From Hyphomicrobium sp. (GTDB lineage Bacteria > Pseudomonadota > Alphaproteobacteria > Rhizobiales > Hyphomicrobiaceae), in assembly GCA_030148425.1 (NCBI GenBank), contig JASBTM010000008.1:1-64000 (forward strand): a stretch of 64,000 bases of DNA, given 5' to 3'. Below, one piece after another: positions 33,132-42,348 of this stretch. The number at the start of each line of letters is the position of its first letter. The first letter of the stretch is position 1. The translations under genes were made by a program, and so were the position numbers. The notes beneath the pieces were generated by a model. It did not search any database. It saw only the letters and a program-made list of their open reading frames with translations, and had not been told where the DNA came from.

Positions 33132-35150
33132 TTACTCAGCTGCAGCGGCTTGTGCCGCTGGCGTTGGATTCTTTGAAGTGACGCTGTTCCTGTAGTGCAG
33201 CGGGCCGCCGCGGAACGGCGCGAAGCCGGTGCCGAAGATCATGCCCGCATCGACGAGATCGGCTGTTTCGACAACGCCGTCGTCGAGCGACTTTTGCGCT
33301 TCGTCGATCATCGGCGCCACAAGCTCGCGGCCAAGCAGCTCAAGCTCCGCCTTCGGATACTTCTTGTCGGACTTGACGGGCTTGCCGTCCTTCCAGACGT
33401 AGAAGCCCTCGCCTGTCTTCTTGCCAAGTCGACCCGACGCGACGAGGCGATCGAGGCGCGAGCCTTCGCTCGACTGGCCAAGAATTTTTGCGACGTGCGC
33501 GCAGATATCGAGGCCGACGTTGTCGGCAAGCTCAATGGGTCCCATCGGCATGCCGAACGCCCGTGCGGCTTCGTCGATTTTCTCCTTGTCGTCGCCTTTC
33601 TCCAAGCGGGTCATGGCGGCGAACATGTAGGGCGTCAGCACCTTGTTGACGAGGAAGCCCGGCACGTCCTTCGTGATGAGCGGAAACTTGTCGATGGCCG
33701 TGACGAAGGTGGCCCCCTTGTTCACCTCGTCGCCGCGCGTATTGGCGCCGCGCACGACTTCGACGAGCGGCATCTGCGCAACGGGGGAGAAGAAGTGCAG
33801 GCCAATCAGACGGCCGGGATCTTGAAGCGGTGCGGCGATGTCTTCGAGCTTCAACGACGAGGTATTGGTCGCGAGCACCGCGCCGGGTTTGATCTTGGTT
33901 TCGAGATCCGCGAATAGCTTTTGCTTGATATCCAGCCGTTCGACGATGGCCTCAATGACGACGTCGGCACGGGAGACGCCCTTCCCTTCCGGATCGGCGA
34001 TAAGGCGCGCCTTCGCGGCATCGCGCGTCGCTTTCGTCTTGAACTTTTTCGCAAAGAGCTTGCTCTGCGCCTTGATGCCCTTCTCGAGCTGCTCCGACGA
34101 AATATCCTGCAGCGTCACTTCCATGCCCGCCGCAACGCAGACACCCGCGATATCGGCGCCCATCGTGCCCGCGCCGATCACGTGCACGCGGCTCGGCCGC
34201 CATTTGAAGCCACGCGGGGCCTGCCCTTTCAGCAGCTCGGTAAGACGGAAGACGCGGCGAAGGTTCTTCGACGTGTCCGACATCATCAGCGGCGCGAAGG
34301 CCTTCGTTTCCTCGCGCTTCATCGTCTCGAGGTCACCGCCGTATTTTTCGAAAAGATCGATCAGGCGGAAGGGCGCAGGATAATGATCCTCACGCACTTT
34401 TTTCGCCGTCTCCTGCCGGATCTTCCCCGCGAGGAAACCGCGTGCAGGCCATTTCGCAAGGAGGGCCTTAGCGGTGCCGGCAGGCTTCGAGCGCCTGTTT
34501 TGAAGGACCGCCTTGCGTGCGGCCCAATGCAATTCGCCCGGACTGCCGACGAGTTGATCGAGGAAGCCTTGTGCCTTCGCGACAGATGCGCGGATCATGC
34601 CACCGGTCAGCATCGACTGCATCGCGGCCATCGGGCCCGCCTGCTTAATCGAGCGCGCGGTGCCGTTGAAGCCTGGAAAAATACCGAGCTTGACTTCCGG
34701 GAAGCCGACGCGAGTGGAATCATCGCGCGTCGCGATCCGGTAATGACAAGCGAGGATCAATTCGAGGCCGCCGCCGACGCAGACGCCGTGGATCGCCGCA
34801 ACGACTGGAACCGAAAGCTTTTCGATCCGCTCAAACAGCTCGTTGACGGGCTTCAGCGCCGCTGTGACGTCCTGCTCGCTGGTAAAAGTTTCGAACTCGC
34901 GGATGTCCGCGCCTACGACAAAGCCGCGGTCCTTGCCCGACATGATGACGAGGCCGCGAATTTTCTTGGCGGCGGCATCTGCCTCGGCCTGCGTGATGAT
35001 TTTGGCAAGCTCTTCGATGGGGCGGCGACCAAGCGAATTCATACTTTCGCCTTCGCGGTCGAAGATCGCCCACGCGATGCCCTCACCGTCGACCCGGTAG
35101 CGCCAGTCCTTCAGATCGAGACTGCTGGGTTCAGCCGCAAATTCCGTCAT
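33132..35150 (-). CDS. fadJ: Enoyl-CoA hydratase / 3-hydroxyacyl-CoA dehydrogenase (FadJ-type)
   Basis: A 672-residue bifunctional protein. The crotonase domain is at residues 1-200 (FVVGADIREFETF and IHGVCVGGGLELILACHYRIA, with the oxyanion-hole glycines). The NAD-binding domain starts near residue 320 (VHVIGAGTMGADIAGVCVAAGM) and the C-terminal 3HCDH domain contains LHFFSPVAQMPLVEVV and ITKDVPGFLVNKVL. It does the two middle steps of beta-oxidation. The ATG at 35150 follows GAGGTG; an ATG five codons earlier lacks a site. Confidence 0.9.
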   Translation of the reverse strand: MTEFAAEPSSLDLKDWRYRVDGEGIAWAIFDREGESMNSLGRRPIEELAKIITQAEADAAAKKIRGLVIMSGKDRGFVVGADIREFETFTSEQDVTAALKPVNELFERIEKLSVPVVAAIHGVCVGGGLELILACHYRIATRDDSTRVGFPEVKLGIFPGFNGTARSIKQAGPMAAMQSMLTGGMIRASVAKAQGFLDQLVGSPGELHWAARKAVLQNRRSKPAGTAKALLAKWPARGFLAGKIRQETAKKVREDHYPAPFRLIDLFEKYGGDLETMKREETKAFAPLMMSDTSKNLRRVFRLTELLKGQAPRGFKWRPSRVHVIGAGTMGADIAGVCVAAGMEVTLQDISSEQLEKGIKAQSKLFAKKFKTKATRDAAKARLIADPEGKGVSRADVVIEAIVERLDIKQKLFADLETKIKPGAVLATNTSSLKLEDIAAPLQDPGRLIGLHFFSPVAQMPLVEVVRGANTRGDEVNKGATFVTAIDKFPLITKDVPGFLVNKVLTPYMFAAMTRLEKGDDKEKIDEAARAFGMPMGPIELADNVGLDICAHVAKILGQSSEGSRLDRLVASGRLGKKTGEGFYVWKDGKPVKSDKKYPKAELELLGRELVAPMIDEAQKSLDDGVVETADLVDAGMIFGTGFAPFRGGPLHYRNSVTSKNPTPAAQAAAAE

Positions 35151-35183
35151 CGTACACCTCAACACACATAGACTGTTCGGCTG

Positions 35184-37661
35184 TTATTCCGCCGCGAGAC
35201 TTTCCGTGCCACGAGTGTTGTGGCCGAGCGTCACGTAATTCGGTTTGACTTCTGCCGGATCGAAATGGTCGACGGCGATGACACGCGCGACGAGCCGTTC
35301 GACTTCGCGAAGCTGTTCGACTTCCGCTTCGGTGATGACGCCCTTATCCTGCGCTTCGGCAAACCAATCGCTGCCATGATAGCGCCGCACCACGCCTTCG
35401 CGGATAGCTTTTTCGAGCTTTTTCTCGACAGGCTCGGCGGCGATCACCTTTTCAAGCGTCACTTCCAGGATGCCGGTCGGATCGTTCACGTTCTTCGAAA
35501 CGAAGATATCGCGCGTCAGCCGGTCACGAACCTCGCCGGGCTGCAGGACGTGACGGGCAACCTTGTGACCCAGCGCATCGGACGCGGGCTTGTGGTGGCG
35601 GCCGAGAGGAAAGACGACCAGGCGCATCAACGGCCGCGCCCAGACAACGGGGAAATTCTCGATCACGCCGCTCATGGCTTCCTGGAAGCGATGGAGCGCG
35701 TTTTCGGCCGCAAGCTCGACGATCATCTCATCGCCTTCGGGGCGGCCGTCGTCATCGTAACGCTTCAGCGTCGCCGACAGCATGTAAAGCTCGGAGAGCG
35801 CGTCAGCCATACGGCCGGTGATCTTCTGCTTGGTTTTGAGGCCACCGCCGAGAAGCGCGACGGTCAAATCGGCGACGAAGGCATAAGACCGGCTCGAACG
35901 GCCAAGCTGGCGATACCAGTGCGACATGCGCAGCGCATCATCAGGCGCCTTGACGAATGCACCGCCCGTCAGGTTGTGAACGAAGCCACCCGTCACATTC
36001 GAGAGAGAGAACGCGATGTGATTGTTGAAGGCGTCTTCGAAGGCGTCGAAGCCGCGTTTCTTGTCAGGATTCTGCGCCGCCTGAACTTCTTTGTAGAGAT
36101 AGGGATGCGAACGCAGGGCGCCCTGCGCGAAGGTAATCAGAGTGCGCGTCAAGATGTTCGCGCCTTCGACCGTGATGCCGACCGGCACCATCTGATAGGC
36201 CGACTGCAAATAGTTCGATGGGCCGTCGCAGATGCCGCGACCGCCATGAATGTCCATCGCGTCATTGACTGCGCGGCGCATCTTCTCGGTCGTCTGGTAT
36301 TTCATCAGCGCCGAGATCACTGACGGCTTCTCACCGCGCGAGACCATCGCTGCCGTCATGGCGCGCGCGGCCTCGTTGACGTAGGCAGTCTCGATGATGC
36401 GGACGAGCGCTTCCTCGACGCCTTCCATGCGCGAGACGGGTAAGCCGAATTGCTTACGAATACGCGCATAAGCCGACGTGACGCGCAGCATCATCTTTGC
36501 GCCCGCCGTCGCCGACGACGGCAGCGAGATGGCGCGTCCCGCCGACAGGCATTCCATCAGCATGCGCCAGCCGTTGCCGGCCATCTTGTCGCCGCCGATC
36601 ACCCAGTCCATCGGGATGAAGACATCGTTGCCCCAGTTGGGGCCGTTGGGGAACGCGGCGCCGGACGGCAAATGGCGACGGCCGATATTGACGCCTGGAT
36701 GATCGGCGGGAATGAGCGCCAACGTAATGCCGATGTCCTCGCCCTTGCCGAGCAGGTTGTCCTTATCGAAGAGCCGGAACGCGAGGCCGACCAGAGTCGC
36801 CTTCGGGCCGAGCGTAATGTAGCGTTTATCCCAGGAAAGACGGATCCCAAGCGTCTCCTCGCCCTTATGCGTGCCGCGCGCGACATATCCCACGTCGCGC
36901 ATTGTGGCGGCGTCCGAGCCGGAGGTCGGGCCGGTGAGCGAAAAGCACGGCACTTCCTCGCCTCTCGCGAGACGCGGCAGGTAATAATGCTTCTGTTCGT
37001 CGGTGCCGTATTTCTCGATAAGTTCGCCGGGGCCGAGCGAGTTCGGCACCATGACGATGGTGACGACATCGGGCGAGCGCGAAGCGATTTTGCCGAGGAT
37101 GAGCGACTGCGCCTGGGGCGAGAAGCCAAGGCCGCCATGATCCTTCGAGATCAGCATGCCGAGGAAGCCGTTCCGCTTCACGAAATCCCAGATCTCGTCC
37201 GGCACGTCATGCTGGTTGTGGCGCACCTGCCAGTCGTCGATCATGTGGCAGAGGTTTTCGGTCGGACCGTCGAGGAAGGCGCGCTCCTCGGCCGTAAGCT
37301 CGATCGGGGGAATGGACTTCAGCTTGTCCCAATCGGGTGTCCCGGAGAACAGCTCTGCATCGAACCCGACGGTTCCGGCCTCGAGCGCTTGCGCCTCAGT
37401 GTCGGAAACACGTGGAAGAATTTTGCGGATCTGAGCGAAGACCGGAGCGATGATCAGACTGCGTCGCACACTCGGGATCGAAAGCGCGGCGAGCGCAAGA
37501 AACGGCAGCCATGCAATCCAGGAGACAATGCCAATATGGCCACCGGTTGCGAGAAGCGTCCAGATCCCAACCGCAGCGGCCCACCCCCAAAGCGGAGCGC
37601 GCGCCATACCCAGCGCCAAAAAGGCGACCAAGGCCACCACCAGCAGAACGACGGGTGCCAT
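35184..37661 (-). CDS. fadE: Acyl-CoA dehydrogenase FadE
   Basis: An 825-residue FadE-type dehydrogenase, first step of beta-oxidation. An N-terminal hydrophobic region of about 75 residues forms two or three membrane helices. The dehydrogenase core has CFSLTGPTSGSDAATM and DIHGGRGICDGPSNYL, and the C-terminal extension (DUF1974-like) follows residue 560. The ATG at 37661 follows GGGAGG; an ATG at 37676 is possible. First gene of the operon, with a 16-bp palindrome 65 bases upstream as the probable operator. Confidence 0.9.
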   Translation of the reverse strand: MAPVVLLVVALVAFLALGMARAPLWGWAAAVGIWTLLATGGHIGIVSWIAWLPFLALAALSIPSVRRSLIIAPVFAQIRKILPRVSDTEAQALEAGTVGFDAELFSGTPDWDKLKSIPPIELTAEERAFLDGPTENLCHMIDDWQVRHNQHDVPDEIWDFVKRNGFLGMLISKDHGGLGFSPQAQSLILGKIASRSPDVVTIVMVPNSLGPGELIEKYGTDEQKHYYLPRLARGEEVPCFSLTGPTSGSDAATMRDVGYVARGTHKGEETLGIRLSWDKRYITLGPKATLVGLAFRLFDKDNLLGKGEDIGITLALIPADHPGVNIGRRHLPSGAAFPNGPNWGNDVFIPMDWVIGGDKMAGNGWRMLMECLSAGRAISLPSSATAGAKMMLRVTSAYARIRKQFGLPVSRMEGVEEALVRIIETAYVNEAARAMTAAMVSRGEKPSVISALMKYQTTEKMRRAVNDAMDIHGGRGICDGPSNYLQSAYQMVPVGITVEGANILTRTLITFAQGALRSHPYLYKEVQAAQNPDKKRGFDAFEDAFNNHIAFSLSNVTGGFVHNLTGGAFVKAPDDALRMSHWYRQLGRSSRSYAFVADLTVALLGGGLKTKQKITGRMADALSELYMLSATLKRYDDDGRPEGDEMIVELAAENALHRFQEAMSGVIENFPVVWARPLMRLVVFPLGRHHKPASDALGHKVARHVLQPGEVRDRLTRDIFVSKNVNDPTGILEVTLEKVIAAEPVEKKLEKAIREGVVRRYHGSDWFAEAQDKGVITEAEVEQLREVERLVARVIAVDHFDPAEVKPNYVTLGHNTRGTESLAAE

Positions 37662-37725
37662 TTCCGTGCCTCCCATAAGGGCTGCCGCAAGGCGATAGTC
37701 TTCAGCCGCGCCCGGTTATCATCGG

Positions 37726-37741
37726 TTGACGTATACGTCAA
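37726..37741. promoter_or_regulatory. Perfect 16-bp palindrome upstream of fadE (candidate LiuR-type operator)
   Basis: TTGACGTATACGTCAA is a perfect palindrome 65 bases before the fadE start. Sites of LiuR-like MerR regulators have the form TTnACGTnnACGTnAA, and a LiuR-like gene sits at the far end of this locus (31214). No other copy of this motif was found by eye in the intergenic regions of the window. Confidence 0.7.
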
Positions 37742-37884
37742 CGTGGGTAGCCCGAACCTGGATTTCCAGAACCCGGACTACGGGGCGCATAATGAAGGCA
37801 CTTAATCACGTTTGTGCGGCAGTACCTAGTCTTGCAGATACATAGGCCAACCCTCAGGCCCGAGCCGATGCTGCGCGATAAAGT

Positions 37885-39204
37885 TTAAGGATTGCGGAAG
37901 TTGGGAAGCGGCGTTTCGCCGAAAAGATCCTCGCAAATGCTCTGATACCAGTCGGCGCTCTCCTGGTAGACCTGACGGCGCAGATCGGAGCTGTCATCGG
38001 GCTTGGAAATGAACGGATCCTTGACCTCGAGATAAGCCTTTCCGTCTTTGCTTGCAGGCACATAGTCGCCGCCGATCTTGGCGCTGTTATCGGGCGCGAC
38101 CATCGACCAGCACGTGTTCCGGTAATGGCCGGAGCTGCGCGGTTTGCCGTGAAGATCGGCCACGATGTCGGCCGCAACCACCTCAGCCTGGCTGACGGCC
38201 GAATAGGCCGACTTCGGCATGTCATGCGCAATGGCGGCGTCACCAAGGACATAGACATCCTTTGCCCGGGTGGACGTGAAATTCACGGGATCGACCGGGC
38301 ACCAATCCCCTTCCGTCAGACCGGCACTCGCGGCAATGGCGCCAGCCCTCTGCGCTGGAATGATGTTGGCGAGAGCGGCGCGTTCCGTCCGTCCGGTTTT
38401 GGTTGTCACGACACCCGTTTTCGCATCGACCTTGACGACGGAGAAGTCGTCGATCTCGTTCGAGAGATTGATCTCGACGATGTCCTTGTAATATTCGTCG
38501 AACGCTTCCTCGAAGACGGCCTGCTTCGAATACGTTTTCTTAGCGTCAAAGAGGACCAACCGGGCTTTCGGCTTCTTTGTTTTCAGAAAATGCGCGATCA
38601 TGCAGGCGCGCTCGTACGGGCCGGGCGGACAGCGATAGGGGTTCTGCGGCACGGCCATGACGACGAGGCCTCCGTCGGGAAGCGCGAGCAGCTTTTCCTT
38701 CAGCAACCACGTCTGCTCCCCGCCCTGCCAGGCGTGCGGCATCACCTTCGCGGCTTCCGGCGAGTACCCTTCGATCGTCTCATATTTGAAATCGATGCCC
38801 GGCGCGACGACGAGACGGTCGTAGGGCAGCGGCGCTCCCTTGGCGAGGATCACCATCTTTGCCAACGTGTCGATGCGCGTCGCTGTATCGGTAACGACCG
38901 TCACGCCGCGCTTCTTCACACCCTCATAGTCGTGCGTGATCGACTTGAAGGTGCGGAACCCGCCAAGGTAGAGATTCGAGTAGAAACAGGTCGTGTAGCG
39001 CTCTTTCGGCTCGACGAGCACGATATTGAGGCTGGAGTCGGCTGACTTGAGGCGGTTCGCAACCGCCGCTCCGCCGGGACCGCCCCCAATGATGACGACC
39101 TTCGCCGGCCCTGCCGCGAGAGCGGGCCTCGGCACTTCCGATAGGCCGAGAAGGGTCGCGCCTGCCGCCAGCCGATTGAAATCGCGGCGCGTGATCTCGG
39201 TCAT
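37885..39204 (-). CDS. Sulfide dehydrogenase (flavocytochrome c) flavoprotein-type subunit
   Basis: A 439-residue exported flavoprotein. A Tat signal (TRRDFNRLAAGATLLGL) precedes the FAD site VVIIGGGPGGAAVANRL. Conserved FCSD features are RYTTCFYSNLYLGGFR, the first redox Cys in PYRCPPGPYERACMI and the second in GDWCPVDPVNF, plus the C-terminal FCSD domain. It should oxidise sulfide in the periplasm. No diheme FccA gene is beside it, so the electron acceptor is unclear. It is divergent from soxYZ. The ATG at 39204 follows CAGGAA. Confidence 0.85.
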   Translation of the reverse strand: MTEITRRDFNRLAAGATLLGLSEVPRPALAAGPAKVVIIGGGPGGAAVANRLKSADSSLNIVLVEPKERYTTCFYSNLYLGGFRTFKSITHDYEGVKKRGVTVVTDTATRIDTLAKMVILAKGAPLPYDRLVVAPGIDFKYETIEGYSPEAAKVMPHAWQGGEQTWLLKEKLLALPDGGLVVMAVPQNPYRCPPGPYERACMIAHFLKTKKPKARLVLFDAKKTYSKQAVFEEAFDEYYKDIVEINLSNEIDDFSVVKVDAKTGVVTTKTGRTERAALANIIPAQRAGAIAASAGLTEGDWCPVDPVNFTSTRAKDVYVLGDAAIAHDMPKSAYSAVSQAEVVAADIVADLHGKPRSSGHYRNTCWSMVAPDNSAKIGGDYVPASKDGKAYLEVKDPFISKPDDSSDLRRQVYQESADWYQSICEDLFGETPLPNFRNP

Positions 39205-39384
39205 TTCCTGCCCCAGACTTCTGCCCTGATATTGGCGCCCGTCCGCGCCGGATTTTAGACGACCCCTCCCTTGGACATTTGCCACGGGCCGGAGGTCGTG
39301 TCAGGAAAATAAATAGTAAGGTGGCTGAATGTCGGCGCCGCCTGCTCCTATATGATTTGGGCTTTTATCTCAGAGGCCGCATTC

Positions 39385-39873
39385 GTGCCCGACCGGATAG
39401 CGATTTCCATCCTGAGCCGCCGGACATTCGTCGCGTCGGGCGTGGCGGCGTTCACCATGACACCCTTGATCGCGCGGGCTGACGGCAGTCCGAAGGCGAC
39501 GTCCGAGCCGAGCCAGGAATTCAAGGACGTTTTTGCGAAGCTTGTCGGGGCCGCGACGCCAGTAGACGGCAGGATCGCCGTCGATCTCCCCGAGACCGCC
39601 GACAACGGCAATTTCGTTCCCATCACGATTGCCGTCGATAGCCCGATGACAGAAGCCGATCACGTCACGGCCATTCATCTCCTCTCGACCGCCAATCCGC
39701 ATGCTCACGTCGCGACGTTCCATCTATCGCCGGTGAACGCAATCGCGCGCGTGCAGAGCCGTATGCGCCTTGCAAAGACGCAGGACGTCATCGTCCTCGC
39801 TACACTTTCGGGCGGCGACATGCTGATCTCGACGACGCGCGTCCAAGTCGCCATCGGCGGCTGCGGGATCTAG
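39385..39873 (+). CDS. soxY: Sulfur carrier SoxY
   Basis: A 162-residue SoxY with a Tat signal (LSRRTFVASGVAAF) and the C-terminal swinging arm GGCGI, where the Cys carries sulfur-oxidation intermediates; most SoxY proteins end GGCGG. I chose the GTG at 39385 because AGAGG stands eight bases upstream; an ATG at 39352 is in frame with no site. It acts in the periplasm with SoxZ, whose gene starts 10 bases later. No soxAX, soxB or soxCD gene is in the window. Confidence 0.88.
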   Translation: MPDRIAISILSRRTFVASGVAAFTMTPLIARADGSPKATSEPSQEFKDVFAKLVGAATPVDGRIAVDLPETADNGNFVPITIAVDSPMTEADHVTAIHLLSTANPHAHVATFHLSPVNAIARVQSRMRLAKTQDVIVLATLSGGDMLISTTRVQVAIGGCGI

Positions 39874-39883
39874 GGAGCGCACC

Positions 39884-40207
39884 ATGGGTCGAAATCCGCG
39901 TATCAAACTGCCGGACACGATAAAGGCGGGCGAAGTCATCGAGGTGAAGACGGTCATCACGCACGTGATGGAAACCGGCAACCGCCACGATAAAAACGGT
40001 CAGCGGATTCCGCGCGATATCATCAACACGTTCATTGCGAAGTTCGAAGGCCACGAGGTTTTTCGCGCCGAGTTCGGACCGGGAATTTCCGCAAACCCTT
40101 ATCTCGCTTTCGAAATGCGCGTTCCAGGCCCCGGGACAATGGAGATCACCTGGATCGACGATCACGGCGCGTCCATCACCGCAACAGCGCCGGTCAACGT
40201 AGCATGA
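39884..40207 (+). CDS. soxZ: Sulfur compound chelating protein SoxZ
   Basis: A 107-residue SoxZ: IKLPDTIKAGEVIEVKTVITHVMETG and the immunoglobulin-like strands to TWIDDHGASITATAPVNV. It forms the heterodimer with SoxY and presents the SoxY arm to Sox enzymes. It lacks its own signal, as usual, and is exported with SoxY. It follows soxY by 10 bases with a GGGAG ribosome site. Confidence 0.92.
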   Translation: MGRNPRIKLPDTIKAGEVIEVKTVITHVMETGNRHDKNGQRIPRDIINTFIAKFEGHEVFRAEFGPGISANPYLAFEMRVPGPGTMEITWIDDHGASITATAPVNVA

Positions 40208-40221
40208 CGGTTCCTCCTTTC

Positions 40222-40310
40222 CGTCATGCCGACGAAGGTCGGCACCCGGACAGGCCGCCTCATCTCACATATTTGAGCCTTGACTAGATCCCGGCCTCCG
40301 CTGGGACGAC
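40222..40310. repeat. Palindromic intergenic repeat (mosaic element)
   Basis: The segment opens CGTCATGCCGACGAAGGTCG, with GCCGACGAAGGTCGGC an inverted repeat at 40228-40243, and closes CTAGATCCCGGCC..GGGACGACG near 40285-40310. It has the vocabulary of the dispersed mosaic palindromes of alphaproteobacteria and is related in style to the element at 31668. It lies after soxZ and may end its transcript; the remaining bases to 40463 show nothing further. Confidence 0.6.
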
Positions 40311-40463
40311 GTTGGTCACAATGGATCTCGTTCATTTTTTTCGAGCGTTTGTCGGAAATTTCCAGACGCTGCCCGTCCTCGGGTAGACCGAGGACGAAAA
40401 TCGGCCTTCACTAGGCGGCAAAGATCGGATCGCCCGGCATCAAGATCGGGATCAGGAGGCGAC

Positions 40464-41579
40464 ATGACAAGCGTTCGATTGCTCGTGGGCACGCGCAAGG
40501 GTGCATTTGTTCTCACATCCGATGGCGCGCGTAAAAACTGGAAAGTCAGCGGACCACATTTCGCGGGCTGGGAAATCTACCATCTCAAAGGTTCGCCCGC
40601 CGATCCGAACCGGATTTACGCCTCGCAATCGAGCAACTGGTTCGGTCAACAAATTCAAAAATCGAACGATGGCGGCGAGACATGGGAGGCCGTCGATAAC
40701 ACGTTCGCTTACGACGGCGTTCCCGGCACGCATCAGTGGTACGACGGCACACCGCACCCGTGGGAATTCAAACGCGTCTGGCACATCGAGCCATCGCTTA
40801 CCGATCCCGACATGCTTTATGCGGGCGTCGAGGACGCGGCTCTGTTCCAGTCGAAGGACGCTGGGAAAACGTGGGCGGAATTATCCGGTTTGCGCGGCCA
40901 CGGCTCGGGCCCGCATTGGCAGCCGGGCGCTGGCGGAATGTGCCTCCATACCATTCTGCTCGATCCGAAAAATCCCAAACGCATGTTCATCGCGATTTCG
41001 GCTGCAGGCGCGTTTCGCACCGACGACGGCGGCGCAACGTGGCGCCCGATCAATCGTGGACTCAAGTCCGAATTCATGCCCGATCCGACCGCCGAAGTAG
41101 GACACTGCGTGCATCGCCTCGCCCTGCATCCGTCGCAGCCGGACGTTCTCTACATGCAAAAACACTGGGATGTGATGCGCTCGAACGATGCCGGCGATTC
41201 CTGGCATGAAGTAAGCGGCAACCTGCCGACGGACTTCGGCTTCGTCATCGACGTGCACGCCCATGAGCCGGAAACGATCTACGTCGTTCCCATCAAGAGC
41301 GATGCCGAGCACTTTCCTCTCGACGGGCAGCTCCGCGTCTGGCGCAGCCGCACGGGCGGAAACGACTGGGAGCCGCTGACGGATGGCCTCCCCCAATCGA
41401 ATTGCTACGTAAACGTGCTGCGCGATGCGATGTGTGTCGATACCCTGGACAAATGCGGCGTCTATTTCGGCACGACGGGCGGCCAGGTCTACGGCTCGGC
41501 CGACGCTGGCGATACGTGGGCCGCCCTCGTCCACGATCTACCGCCGGTGCTTTCGGTCGAGGTGCAAACACTCGCATGA
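40464..41579 (+). CDS. Asp-box (BNR) beta-propeller protein, sialidase/sortilin-like fold
   Basis: A 371-residue protein with six Asp-box repeats: [45 protein letters not shown] and SADAGDTWA. These mark a beta-propeller like those of sialidases and VPS10/sortilin, but the catalytic Arg triad and Tyr/Glu pair of sialidases are not evident and there is no signal peptide, so it is probably cytoplasmic and not a secreted glycosidase. Its stop overlaps the start of a MoaD/ThiS-like gene by four bases, so the two are made together. Confidence 0.8.
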   Translation: MTSVRLLVGTRKGAFVLTSDGARKNWKVSGPHFAGWEIYHLKGSPADPNRIYASQSSNWFGQQIQKSNDGGETWEAVDNTFAYDGVPGTHQWYDGTPHPWEFKRVWHIEPSLTDPDMLYAGVEDAALFQSKDAGKTWAELSGLRGHGSGPHWQPGAGGMCLHTILLDPKNPKRMFIAISAAGAFRTDDGGATWRPINRGLKSEFMPDPTAEVGHCVHRLALHPSQPDVLYMQKHWDVMRSNDAGDSWHEVSGNLPTDFGFVIDVHAHEPETIYVVPIKSDAEHFPLDGQLRVWRSRTGGNDWEPLTDGLPQSNCYVNVLRDAMCVDTLDKCGVYFGTTGGQVYGSADAGDTWAALVHDLPPVLSVEVQTLA

Positions 41580-41872
41580 TCCGCGTCGTCCTGCCCTCGC
41601 ATCTCAGAAAGCACGCCAACATCAACGGCGAAGTTGCGGTCGAGATCGAGGGCCCTGCGACGCAGCAATCGCTGCTCGATGCGCTGGAACGAATTTACCC
41701 CGTCTTGCGCGGAACGATCCGCGATCAGAGCACGCAAAAGCGGCGGCCGTTCCTGCGCTTCTTCGCATGCCAGCGCGATCTTTCGCATGACGCGCCCGAT
41801 GCACTTCTGCCGGATGACGTTATCCGCGGCGCGCAGCCGTTTCTGATCGTCGGTGCAATTGCGGGCGGGTAG
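41576..41872 (+). CDS. MoaD/ThiS-like beta-grasp protein ending in Gly-Gly
   Basis: A 98-residue protein ([23 protein letters not shown], then [20 protein letters not shown]) with the ubiquitin-like sulfur-carrier fold. It ends IVGAIAGG, the free C-terminal Gly-Gly that E1-like enzymes adenylate and thiocarboxylate. The ATG is inside the stop of the Asp-box gene (ATGA), a sign of coupling. No MoeB/ThiF E1 is nearby. It could serve molybdopterin, thiamin or a separate sulfur transfer; the pairing with a propeller favours the last. Confidence 0.82.
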   Translation: MIRVVLPSHLRKHANINGEVAVEIEGPATQQSLLDALERIYPVLRGTIRDQSTQKRRPFLRFFACQRDLSHDAPDALLPDDVIRGAQPFLIVGAIAGG

Positions 41873-41949
41873 AGGTTTTTGTTGCGCCCAGACCTCGACA
41901 TATTCGCCCGGCATGGCGAGACTACGTGGGGATTCGCCAGGACATTCGC

Positions 41950-42189
41950 ATGCGCAAAGCAGGACGCACCGTTTTTATCATCATCGTCGCAACCGTGATC
42001 TTCTTCGGTCAGCGCTGGTATACTTACGTGACGAACAAGACGAGCCCGTACGATGAGGTCGGCATCGACATCAACAGCCGCCTGCCCGCGCCGATCCGCA
42101 AATGGGGCTGCGATAAGCTGCACGCGAATTTCCCGAATGCCCTTCCGCCCTACGGCTGCGCGGTCGGCGACGGAAAGAGTTGGATGTAG
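41950..42189 (+). CDS. Small single-pass membrane protein, unknown function
   Basis: A 79-residue protein with one N-terminal transmembrane helix (TVFIIIVATVIFFG) and a short soluble tail containing two cysteines (WGCDKLHANF and PYGCAVGD). A CAGGA ribosome site precedes the ATG at 41950. It follows the MoaD-like gene by 77 bases in the same direction. No family recognised. Confidence 0.6.
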   Translation: MRKAGRTVFIIIVATVIFFGQRWYTYVTNKTSPYDEVGIDINSRLPAPIRKWGCDKLHANFPNALPPYGCAVGDGKSWM

Positions 42190-42348
42190 TCGTCGCGATA
42201 GCGGAGGGAAATTGATGAACGCCGACGCGACGGCGCTTCGGCGCATTTCACTAGCCCCCTCCCTTGGATAAACATATTCTCTCATTCGAAACGCCCGGTG
42301 CGCTTATCAAGCGTTTGCGGTCCGTCATGCATCCGAGGTCTCGCAAAC

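Noticed and set aside
33921..35171. A 416-codon open frame antisense to fadJ
   Set aside because: Shadow frame; fadJ has all catalytic motifs on the other strand.
41402..41575. 58-codon upstream extension of the MoaD-like gene
   Set aside because: It overlaps the Asp-box protein in another frame; the ATG in the ATGA overlap gives a normal beta-grasp N-terminus.
40464..41579. Annotation of the Asp-box protein as a sialidase
   Set aside because: No signal peptide and no visible catalytic Arg triad; only the propeller repeats are shared.
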